Shown in pieces: positions 1 through 5,009 of a DNA stretch of 5,009 nt (position 1 is its first letter; every line of letters starts with the position of its first letter). Source of the stretch: Ignavibacteriaceae bacterium (GTDB taxonomy: Bacteria > Bacteroidota > Ignavibacteria > Ignavibacteriales > Ignavibacteriaceae); the NCBI GenBank assembly GCA_022865965.1, contig JALHTS010000194.1, positions 1 through 5,009 on the forward strand, written 5' to 3'. Below the pieces are notes generated by a model, which ran no database searches, was not told where the DNA came from, and saw only the letters and a list, made by a program, of their open reading frames with translations. A program made the translations under genes and the position numbers.

Positions 1-145
1 CTTCAAACAAATAATTGTCATAAATACTTGATACGAGCAGAATCTCCCGTATCTTATATTGCATTAGTCTCTGGAACCGTTTTACGCGAGCACCGAAAAC
101 GTTGTCTAGTTTATACTGCCTGAACTTGGTTACATAAGTTTCCAT
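1..145 (-). CDS. N-terminal fragment, probable PEP/pyruvate-binding-domain (PEP synthase-like) protein
   Basis: This is a partial gene: an ATG at 145-143 opens a stop-free frame of 48 codons that runs off the left edge. The translation starts METYVTKFRQYKLDN and ends in KIREILLVSSIYDNYLFE. The segment ILLVSSIYDNYLFE resembles the first beta strand and following loop of a receiver-like domain. I associate it with large PEP/pyruvate-binding (PEP synthase or pyruvate phosphate dikinase-like) proteins of Bacteroidota and relatives; that link rests on memory of the motif, not an alignment. Just upstream on the coding strand there is only a weak GGGA-type ribosome site (about 151-154). It lies 107 bases downstream of the lipoprotein gene on the same strand. 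That it is coding is fairly likely because of the conserved-looking motif, but the family name is tentative and the catalytic domains are outside the window. Confidence 0.55.
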   Translation of the reverse strand, partial: METYVTKFRQYKLDNVFGARVKRFQRLMQYKIREILLVSSIYDNYLFE

Positions 146-252
146 TTGTTTTCCCAGTAGAAAAGAATACTTGATTTGTGTTAATTTAATATAAGTGAAT
201 TTATTGATGGAATAAAGTTGAATGTTTCAGAAAAACATCAGGTCTTTCTATA

Positions 253-627
253 TCAATTAAAAATTATAGTTGTATCAATACTTGTAGAATCATTTCGCCA
301 GAAATGAAATGTATAAGTGCCCGGATAAATAACCCTGTATTTGTATGAGAAAGATCTCTCAACACAAACGCAGGGACAAGCATTACCATCACTAGTAACA
401 AACAGTTTTAAATAAATATCATTACCGCTTTCCGTTTTTCTAAAATAATAACCAGTCCAGCACAGACTTCCACAGAATATATGAGTTGAAAAATCAACTG
501 TGCGGAGTTCAATTTTTTCAACTGCAAGGGAATCAATTCCGGCAGGAAAATTTAAGTTGGTTTCGTCTTCCATTAATGAACAAGCTGATAATGGAATAAT
601 TATTAGGAATAAAATTAAAGTCTTCAT
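253..627 (-). CDS. small cysteine-rich lipoprotein of unknown function
   Basis: The 124-residue product begins with a type II signal peptide: MK, a hydrophobic run at residues 4-12, then the lipobox L13-S14-A15-C16, so Cys16 is the predicted lipidated residue after cleavage. The mature part (about 109 residues) starts with an acidic stretch (SLMEDE), which in Bacteroidota-type cells would fit export to the outer membrane. Five more cysteines occur in two clusters, C52/C56 (CGSLC) and C84/C86/C88 (CPCVC), which could form disulfides or bind metal. The C-terminus (YPGTYTFHFWRND onward) alternates polar and hydrophobic residues like beta strands, suggesting a small beta-sandwich. I do not recognise a named family. 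It is transcribed divergently from hemY, with 149 bases between starts and no clear Shine-Dalgarno. The signal peptide and lipobox make it a credible gene; its function is unknown. Confidence 0.8.
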   Translation of the reverse strand: MKTLILFLIIIPLSACSLMEDETNLNFPAGIDSLAVEKIELRTVDFSTHIFCGSLCWTGYYFRKTESGNDIYLKLFVTSDGNACPCVCVERSFSYKYRVIYPGTYTFHFWRNDSTSIDTTIIFN

Positions 628-643
628 TTTGTGATCTTATTAT

Positions 644-673
644 TTGACAATGGAAAGTTAACTAATCTATACT
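644..673 (+). promoter_or_regulatory. candidate sigma70-type promoter for hemY
   Basis: A perfect -35 hexamer TTGACA (644-649) is followed after an 18-base spacer by TATACT (668-673), a five-of-six match to the -10 consensus. Transcription would start near 680, giving hemY an untranslated leader of about 97 bases. It sits in the divergent spacer, with its -35 box only 16 bases from the start codon of the minus-strand lipoprotein gene. No classical Bacteroidota motif (TAnnTTTG) was seen in this spacer. The AT-rich context means a chance match is possible, and the sigma specificity of the host is unknown. Confidence 0.4.
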
Positions 674-776
674 GTCCAGTAAATACATATTTCCGGTTCA
701 AAAACTGCCAATAATTAGTAGTTATAAAGTATTTAACATTTTGTAAATTCGTATGGAAAATTGAAAAAACTTTTAT

Positions 777-2159
777 ATGGCAGACAAAAAAAGAATAGTC
801 GTAATTGGTGCGGGCATATCAGGTTTAACAACCGCATATCTTTTGTATAAAAAGGGAGTGGAAGCAGTAGTATTAGAAAAAAATGAAGTCGTTGGTGGAT
901 CAATTGAAAGCATTTCCGAAAACGGTTTTCTTTTTGATCGTGGTCCGAACAGTGCTCTGGAAACGACACCTGTTATCAGCTATCTGGTTGATGAGCTCAA
1001 TCTGAAAGAAGAATTTCTTTATGCAAATAAAAAAGGAAATAAAAGATATATTCTCAGAGACAACAAACTTCATGCATTACCAATGTCTCCTCCCGCATTC
1101 TTTAAAACAAAGTTATTTTCAGCAAAAGCAAAGCTCAGACTTTTTGCCGAACCTTTCATTGGTAGATCCGATAACGGATACTATCAAAGTATAGCAGAAT
1201 TTGTAACATGCCGGTTAGGAGAAGAATTTCTTGATTATGCAATAAATCCATTTGTTGCCGGAGTTTACGCTGGTAAACCAGAAGAGTTAAGTGTGAAATC
1301 TGCTTTCCCGAAATTATATGCGCTTGAAGAAAAATACGGCGGGTTAATTGTAGGAACCATAAGAAGCATTCGTGAAAGAAAAAGACGAGCAGAGGTATCG
1401 AAACAGAGCGCAAAGATGATTTCATTTAAGGAAGGAATGCAAACACTTCCATTTGCAATTACTAATGCTCTGGGGCAAAAAGTAATTACATCTGCTGAAG
1501 TTAAATCAATAGAGAAAGAAGAAACCGGCTATAAAGTAATTTTTAATTTTAAAGGATCACTCAAATCTATCAAGTGTGATGCAGTTCTCTCGACAATACC
1601 ATCTTATGCCGCAGATAATTTGTTCTCAAAATTCGATAGCGGAGTTAAGAAACATTTTGATGCTATTTACTATCCGCCTGTTCTTGTTTATTACTTAGTT
1701 TATAAAAGAGAAAATATTAAACAGGAGTTAGATGGATTCGGATTTCTTATTCCATCAAAAGAAAAAAAATCATTTCTTGGAGCAATATGGAGTTCTGTAA
1801 TATTTCCCGGAAGGACGGATGATGATAAAGCAGCTTTCACTATATTTATTGGTGGTGCACGCAATCCGGAATTTGTTAATGAGAACAGGGAAGAGTTACT
1901 TAAAAGAGTTCGAAAAGAATTTGAAGAACTCATGAAAATAAATAATGATCCCATCTACTCAGCAGAAAGATTCTGGGAGAAAGCAATCCCGCAATACAAT
2001 TTAGGTTACATTGAACACGAAAATTATTTTGATGAGTTTGAGAAAAAGAATCCGGGTCTGTTTTTAAGCGGTAATTACCGTGGAGGTATTTCCGTTGGTG
2101 ACTGCATAAAAAATGCAGAAATAGTTGCGAATAAAGTGTTTGGCAAAATGAACAATTAA
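777..2159 (+). CDS. hemY: protoporphyrinogen/coproporphyrinogen oxidase (FAD-dependent, HemY type)
   Basis: This 460-residue flavoprotein catalyses the six-electron oxidation of protoporphyrinogen IX to protoporphyrin IX (or, in the coproporphyrin branch, coproporphyrinogen III to coproporphyrin III) late in haem synthesis. The N-terminus has the dinucleotide-binding motif GAGISG (residues 11-16), an acidic residue E34 ending the second strand (VVLEKN), and the GGS motif at 40-42 followed by FDRGPNS. The C-terminus carries the second FAD-contacting motif, GNYRGGISVGDCI (432-444). Length matches the family (about 450-480). Known family biochemistry gives oxygen as electron acceptor in many members; the acceptor here cannot be read from sequence. 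Start: the ATG at 777 has an A-rich leader without Shine-Dalgarno; an in-frame ATG at 753 hits a stop after three codons, so 777 is preferred. Some annotation systems call this gene hemG. The stop codon lies inside the left arm of an inverted repeat. Confidence 0.93.
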   Translation: MADKKRIVVIGAGISGLTTAYLLYKKGVEAVVLEKNEVVGGSIESISENGFLFDRGPNSALETTPVISYLVDELNLKEEFLYANKKGNKRYILRDNKLHALPMSPPAFFKTKLFSAKAKLRLFAEPFIGRSDNGYYQSIAEFVTCRLGEEFLDYAINPFVAGVYAGKPEELSVKSAFPKLYALEEKYGGLIVGTIRSIRERKRRAEVSKQSAKMISFKEGMQTLPFAITNALGQKVITSAEVKSIEKEETGYKVIFNFKGSLKSIKCDAVLSTIPSYAADNLFSKFDSGVKKHFDAIYYPPVLVYYLVYKRENIKQELDGFGFLIPSKEKKSFLGAIWSSVIFPGRTDDDKAAFTIFIGGARNPEFVNENREELLKRVRKEFEELMKINNDPIYSAERFWEKAIPQYNLGYIEHENYFDEFEKKNPGLFLSGNYRGGISVGDCIKNAEIVANKVFGKMNN

Positions 2160-2180
2160 CAATGGAAAATTCATAATTAA
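2154..2180 (+). repeat. left arm of inverted repeat flanking the four-helix bundle gene
   Basis: Two blocks here are exactly inverted on the far side of the four-helix bundle gene: AATTAACAATG (2154-2164) pairs with CATTGTTAATT (2574-2584), and ATAATTAA (2173-2180) pairs with TTAATTAT (2565-2572). In the left arm the blocks are separated by 8 bases; in the right arm by 1. The hemY stop codon (2157-2159) is part of the first block. Nineteen matched bases in order are more than I would expect by chance even in AT-rich DNA, but low complexity tempers this. Confidence 0.6.
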
Positions 2181-2183
2181 ACT

Positions 2184-2188
2184 GGAGG
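2184..2188 (+). promoter_or_regulatory. strong ribosome binding site of the four-helix bundle gene
   Basis: GGAGG stands 6 bases before the ATG at 2195. It is the best Shine-Dalgarno match in the window and fixes this start. Most neighbours (hemY, the Mut7-C gene, the metallophosphoesterase gene) have none or a badly placed one, so this gene appears to bring its own initiation signal. Confidence 0.75.
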
Positions 2189-2194
2189 TTAAAA

Positions 2195-2560
2195 ATGAAT
2201 AAGCTGAATAATCCAATATTGGAAAAAAGTTTTAACTTCTCTGTTCGCATTGTGAAGTGTTACAAATACTTAATTAAAAAAGATAGAGATTTTAAATCGT
2301 TATATGAACAAATTTTAAGATCAGGAACTTCAATAGGTGCTAATATATCTGAATCTCAAGCAGCATCAAGTAAATTAGATTTTCGAAATAAGCTAAGAAT
2401 TAGTCTCAAAGAAGCATATGAAACTGAATTTTGGCTTAAACTATTTTATGAAAATAAAATTTTAGCAAAAAGCGAGTTTGAAAGTCTTTCAATTGATTGT
2501 TTAGAAATAATAAAACTATTGACTTCTATAATTAAGAACTTAAAACTTAAGTCATTGTAA
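2195..2560 (+). CDS. four-helix bundle protein (S23 / 23S rRNA intervening-sequence type)
   Basis: The 121-residue product is almost entirely helical. It carries the signature of the S23/IVS four-helix bundle family: NPILEKSFNFSVRIVKCYKYL near the N-terminus, LRSGTSIGANISESQAA in the second helix region (about residues 41-57), then DFRNKLRISLKEAYETEFWLKLF (about 62-84). Length is typical (about 115-130). Relatives were first seen inside intervening sequences of 23S rRNA genes and also include the Avd accessory protein of diversity-generating retroelements; the members studied assemble as pentamers. The cellular role of free-standing copies is unknown. Here it sits between hemY (35-base gap) and hemB (35-base gap), enclosed by inverted repeats, with far lower GC (about 25% in a 240-base hand count) than hemY (39%) or hemB (43%). 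I infer it is a recent arrival, not a haem enzyme. No rRNA, reverse transcriptase or template repeat is nearby. Confidence 0.9.
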   Translation: MNKLNNPILEKSFNFSVRIVKCYKYLIKKDRDFKSLYEQILRSGTSIGANISESQAASSKLDFRNKLRISLKEAYETEFWLKLFYENKILAKSEFESLSIDCLEIIKLLTSIIKNLKLKSL

Positions 2561-2564
2561 ATTA

Positions 2565-2584
2565 TTAATTATTCATTGTTAATT
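2565..2584 (+). repeat. right arm of inverted repeat flanking the four-helix bundle gene
   Basis: TTAATTAT (2565-2572), one base, then CATTGTTAATT (2574-2584) form the reverse complement of the two blocks upstream of the gene, in the expected mirrored order. The arm begins 4 bases after the four-helix bundle stop codon and ends 4 bases before the hemB Shine-Dalgarno. From outer edge to outer edge the unit spans 2154-2584, 431 bases. Confidence 0.6.
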
Positions 2585-2588
2585 TCAC

Positions 2589-2593
2589 AGGAG
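2589..2593 (+). promoter_or_regulatory. ribosome binding site of hemB; favours the second of two ATGs
   Basis: AGGAG is followed by two adjacent in-frame ATGs. The first (2596) is only 2 bases away, too close for normal initiation; the second (2599) is 5 bases away. This favours a protein starting [11 protein letters not shown], one residue shorter than the longest frame. Confidence 0.65.
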
Positions 2594-2595
2594 AA

Positions 2596-3585
2596 ATGAT
2601 GTCACAATTTCCAACAATACGTCACAGAAGACTTCGCTATAATCCAATAATTCGCGATATGGTAAGAGAAACAGAGCTAATGAAGAACGATTTGATCTAT
2701 CCTTTATTCGTTGTTCCGGGAAGTAATATTAGAAATGCAGTTAAATCTATGCCTGGAGTATTTCAGTTATCAATTGATAAATTGGTTGAAGAATGCAAAG
2801 AAGTAAGAGACCTTAGAATTCCCGCAATAATTTTATTTGGAATTCCCGAGCACAAAGATGAAAAGGGATCGGAAGCTTATGATCCGAATGGAATTATTCA
2901 ACGAGCTGTTCGTGCAATTAAAGCTGAGATAAATGATCTTCTTGTTATTACAGATGTATGTCTGTGCGAGTATACTTCACACGGACATTGCGGTTTGCTT
3001 TCCGGTGAAGAAATTCTTAACGATGAAACAGTTTCACTTCTGGCAAAAGAAGCAGTCTCACATGCCGAAGCAGGTGCAGATATGATTGCCCCTTCCGATA
3101 TGATGGATGGAAGAGTTGCAGCAATCAGAAAGGCACTGGATTATAAAGGCTTTACCAAAATTCCTATTATGAGTTACGCAGCTAAATATTCATCCGGATT
3201 TTACGGACCATTCCGCGACGCAGCAGAATCAACTCCTGCTTTCGGTGACAGACGTTCTCACCAAATGGATATAGCCAATATTAACGAAGCATTAAGAGAA
3301 GTTGAAGAAGATATTAAAGAAGGTGCTGATATTGTTATGGTTAAACCCGCAGGCGCTTATCTTGATGTAATACGAGAAGTAAAACAAAGATTTGGAATGC
3401 CAACAGCCGCTTACCAGGTTAGCGGTGAATACGCAATGATAAAAGCTGCCGGCGCAAACGGCTGGATTGATGAAGAACGCGTTATGATTGAAGCTGCAAC
3501 AGCCATCAAACGTGCTGGAGCAGATATGTTTTTTACTTACTTTGCTAAAGATATTGCTAAGTGGATTGATAGGACGAGGAAGTAA
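2596..3585 (+). CDS. hemB: porphobilinogen synthase (delta-aminolevulinic acid dehydratase)
   Basis: The enzyme condenses two 5-aminolevulinate molecules into porphobilinogen, the first pyrrole of the haem pathway, in the cytoplasm. It is 329 residues from the first ATG (328 from the better-spaced second ATG), the normal length. Key sites counted from the first Met: the cysteine cluster C122/C124/C132 in [14 protein letters not shown], marking the zinc-dependent class; K197 in [17 protein letters not shown]; and the Schiff-base lysine K250 in [19 protein letters not shown] (217-225) and YQVSGEY are further family blocks. Family enzymes are usually octamers; the allosteric Mg site was not checked. 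It follows hemY on the same strand, separated by the inserted-looking four-helix bundle unit, so the two haem genes were probably adjacent before. Leader translation signals come from AGGAG at 2589-2593. No defect is visible. Confidence 0.97.
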   Translation: MMSQFPTIRHRRLRYNPIIRDMVRETELMKNDLIYPLFVVPGSNIRNAVKSMPGVFQLSIDKLVEECKEVRDLRIPAIILFGIPEHKDEKGSEAYDPNGIIQRAVRAIKAEINDLLVITDVCLCEYTSHGHCGLLSGEEILNDETVSLLAKEAVSHAEAGADMIAPSDMMDGRVAAIRKALDYKGFTKIPIMSYAAKYSSGFYGPFRDAAESTPAFGDRRSHQMDIANINEALREVEEDIKEGADIVMVKPAGAYLDVIREVKQRFGMPTAAYQVSGEYAMIKAAGANGWIDEERVMIEAATAIKRAGADMFFTYFAKDIAKWIDRTRK

Positions 3586-3596
3586 ATAAAAAACAA

Positions 3597-3639
3597 AAAT
3601 TCTTAAAAAATAGAAGTCTCATACAAATTCTTAAAGAAT
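3597..3639 (+). repeat. short direct repeat and palindrome in the hemB / Mut7-C gap
   Basis: AAATTCTTAAA occurs twice, at 3597-3607 and 3625-3635. The second copy is part of a perfect 13-base palindrome ATTCTTAAAGAAT (3627-3639) that runs into the start codon of the next gene. It could be an operator, a weak hairpin limiting translation, or simple AT-rich chance. Confidence 0.35.
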
Positions 3640-4393
3640 GAAATTCAACTTTAAATCCATAAATCTTCGTTTCTACGAAGAGCTTAATGATTTCCTGCCG
3701 GATGATAGGAAGAAAATAAGATTTGAGCATCAGTTTATTGACAGGACATCAGTTAAAGACCTGATTGAATCTTTTGGTGTGCCGCATACAGAAGTTGATA
3801 TGATTATTGTAAACGGCAAGCCAGTTTCATTTGACTATATAATTAACGATAAAGATGATATATCTGTATATCCGGTTTTTGAATCATTTGATATTTCGGA
3901 TGTTCAGCATCTTCGTCCCGAACCATTAAGAGACCCTAAATTTGTTTGTGATGTTCATCTGGGCAAACTTGCAAGGAATTTAAGAATGCTTGGGATTGAT
4001 ACCTTTTATAAGAATGATCTTATTGATGATGAGATTGTAAAAATATCCGAAAAAGAAAAACGGACAATTCTTACAAAAGATTTGGAGTTATTAAAGCGAA
4101 CAGAAGTTTCTCACGGTTATTATTTACGGTTTGATAATCAGGAAGAACAAATAAAGGAAGTAATAAAAAGATTTCATCTCAACAATCTTATTAAAGAATT
4201 CTCTCGCTGTCTCGATTGCAATACTATGCTTATTTCAATTGCGAAAGATAAAATAGTCAGTGAACTTCCTCCTAAAGTAAAGGAAAGCCAGCAGGAATTT
4301 TATACCTGCAGTTCTTGCGGCAAAATTTATTGGAAGGGTTCGCATTATGAAAAGATGTTACTAAAGGTTAAATCATTTAAGGAAATTCATTAA
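3638..4393 (+). CDS. Mut7-C RNase-like protein with N-terminal ubiquitin-like domain
   Basis: The 251-residue protein has two recognisable parts. Residues about 1-85 (INLRFYEELNDFLP... VKDLIESFGVPHTEVDMIIVNG... ISVYPVFESFDI) match the ubiquitin-like Mut7-C_ub domain, without a terminal Gly-Gly. Residues about 98-235 match the Mut7-C domain, a PIN-like predicted nuclease named after the C-terminus of nematode Mut-7: FVCDVHLGKLARNLRMLGIDT with D105, an acidic cluster at D127/D130/D131, and TKDLELLKR with D148. A C-terminal zinc-ribbon-like pair follows, C191/C194 (CLDC) and C224/C227 (CSSC). I infer an RNA-directed, metal-dependent hydrolase in the cytoplasm; activity and substrate of bacterial members are not established to my knowledge. 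It starts 52 bases after hemB with no terminator between, so read-through is likely. No Shine-Dalgarno is seen; the ATG at 3638 fits the domain's N-terminus. Confidence 0.88.
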   Translation: MKFNFKSINLRFYEELNDFLPDDRKKIRFEHQFIDRTSVKDLIESFGVPHTEVDMIIVNGKPVSFDYIINDKDDISVYPVFESFDISDVQHLRPEPLRDPKFVCDVHLGKLARNLRMLGIDTFYKNDLIDDEIVKISEKEKRTILTKDLELLKRTEVSHGYYLRFDNQEEQIKEVIKRFHLNNLIKEFSRCLDCNTMLISIAKDKIVSELPPKVKESQQEFYTCSSCGKIYWKGSHYEKMLLKVKSFKEIH

Positions 4394-4429
4394 ACATTTT
4401 CCGGAGCTATTAACTAAAAACTATTTTTT

Positions 4430-5009
4430 ATGTGGATTATAATTCGTGTTCTTATAGCAGTTGTGTCTCTTTTTCTTATTCAATTTTACTTTGTAAGAAA
4501 AGTTAAATTATCAGTTAAAACACTTTTCCCAACTTTCCCCGATAAAAAAAGAAAGATAATTCTGTCAGTTTTTCTTCTGTTGTTGAATGCTTATCCAGTG
4601 CTGTTAATAATCAATTCTGTTTATGCTGCGACAACAAATCAGTCAATTGTTTTTCCACAAAGTGTGCTGGCGGATTATTTACTTCTCTATCCATTCTGGA
4701 TTGTTTTAATAATAATTGTTCAGACTTGTTTATTCTTTTTAATTATTGATTTGTTTAAGCTGCTTTTGTTTCCTTTGTATAAAAAGTATAAAGAAAAACT
4801 GTATTCTTTACAGGCGAAGTTGTTTTTAGCAGTAATAGCTTTCTTTATCATTTATGTTCCTGCCAGAGTAATTTACGATTATCATAAAGTTAATATCAGG
4901 TTTGTTGAATTTAAGAAAGATAATCTATCCGAAGATTTAGTAGGGCTTAAGATTGCTTTTATAACTGATGTTCAAGCGGATAGATATACAGATGACTCAA
5001 GACTGAAAA
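4430..5009 (+). CDS. membrane-anchored metallophosphoesterase, N-terminal part (runs off right edge)
   Basis: The ATG at 4430 opens a frame of 193 codons that continues past the window end. An in-frame TAA at 4415-4417 rules out a much earlier start. Four hydrophobic segments lie at about residues 3-22, 43-66, 84-113 and 130-148, followed by a soluble part. The last residues, GLKIAFITDVQAD (172-184), match metal-binding motif I of calcineurin-like metallophosphoesterases, with D180; the usual D-x-H is D-x-Q here (Q182). The layout (four N-terminal membrane helices, then a phosphoesterase domain) is common in YkuE/YaeI-like membrane proteins, which act on phospholipid-type or unknown phosphoesters; substrate cannot be predicted. 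It lies 36 bases after the Mut7-C gene. GGAG at 4403-4406 is 23 bases from the ATG, too far for a normal ribosome site. The remaining catalytic motifs are outside the window. Confidence 0.82.
   Translation, partial: MWIIIRVLIAVVSLFLIQFYFVRKVKLSVKTLFPTFPDKKRKIILSVFLLLLNAYPVLLIINSVYAATTNQSIVFPQSVLADYLLLYPFWIVLIIIVQTCLFFLIIDLFKLLLFPLYKKYKEKLYSLQAKLFLAVIAFFIIYVPARVIYDYHKVNIRFVEFKKDNLSEDLVGLKIAFITDVQADRYTDDSRLK

Noticed and set aside
222..238. Hairpin ATGTTT-N5-AAACAT downstream of the lipoprotein gene as a terminator
   Set aside because: Six base pairs with a single G:C and no clean T-run on the minus strand; too weak to call.
647..656. ACAATGGAAA shared between the hemY upstream region and the left inverted-repeat arm (2159-2168), as a third repeat copy
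   Set aside because: Only 10 bases match, the similarity fades at once on both sides, and AT-rich sequence makes this unremarkable.
733..969. Minus-strand open frame of 78 codons overlapping the hemY start
   Set aside because: It is antisense to the hemY N-terminus, rich in Phe/Leu/Cys as expected from a complement of Lys/Glu codons, and shows no domain or ribosome site.
1156..1425. Minus-strand open frame antisense to hemY
   Set aside because: A shadow of a well-supported gene; no motif and biased composition.
1700..2250. Two overlapping minus-strand open frames antisense to the end of hemY and the four-helix bundle gene start
   Set aside because: Both are complements of confident plus-strand genes, without recognisable protein features.
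2195..2560. Four-helix bundle gene as the Avd component of a diversity-generating retroelement
   Set aside because: No reverse transcriptase, template repeat or variable repeat is present in the window; the flanking genes are haem and housekeeping genes.
2195..2560. Four-helix bundle gene as part of a 23S rRNA intervening sequence
   Set aside because: The flanks are protein-coding (hemY and hemB), with no rRNA sequence on either side.
4394..4429. Terminator between the Mut7-C gene and the metallophosphoesterase gene
   Set aside because: There is a T-run before the ATG but no GC-rich stem ahead of it.
1..5009. tRNA genes, CRISPR arrays, riboswitches
   Set aside because: No spaced repeat series, no tRNA-like segment and no recognisable riboswitch core was seen on reading both strands; the gaps between genes are all under 150 bases.

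Overview
The window is AT-rich (hand-counted samples of coding sequence run 39-43% GC) and looks like an ordinary stretch of bacterial chromosome. Several things point to the Bacteroidota/Chlorobi side, most likely an Ignavibacteria-type organism: A-rich gene leaders with few Shine-Dalgarno sites, a small four-helix bundle (S23/IVS-type) gene, a Mut7-C protein with a ubiquitin-like N-terminus, and the style of the edge genes. This placement is inference from style and protein resemblance; there is no rRNA or other marker here.

Layout. The left end carries two minus-strand genes. The first is the N-terminal 48 codons of a gene that runs off the left edge (1-145), tentatively a PEP/pyruvate-binding-domain protein. 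The second is a small cysteine-rich lipoprotein of unknown function (253-627). A 149-base divergent spacer (628-776) holds a good-looking sigma70-type promoter pointing right. From 777 onward everything is on the plus strand: hemY (protoporphyrinogen/coproporphyrinogen oxidase), a four-helix bundle gene, hemB (porphobilinogen synthase), a Mut7-C RNase-like protein with zinc-finger cysteines, and the first 193 codons of a membrane-anchored metallophosphoesterase that runs off the right edge. No gap between genes reaches 300 bases.

How they fit together. hemY and hemB catalyse a late and an early step of tetrapyrrole synthesis and probably share a transcript. The four-helix bundle gene between them has no evident haem role. 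It is flanked by an imperfect AT-rich inverted repeat whose left arm contains the hemY stop codon and whose right arm ends just before the hemB ribosome binding site. It is also much more AT-rich (about 25% GC in a hand-counted 240-base sample) than its neighbours and has the strongest Shine-Dalgarno sequence in the window. The simplest reading is a roughly 430-base cassette that inserted at the hemY/hemB junction. This is the most interesting object here. The remaining genes look like normal housekeeping or conserved hypothetical genes.
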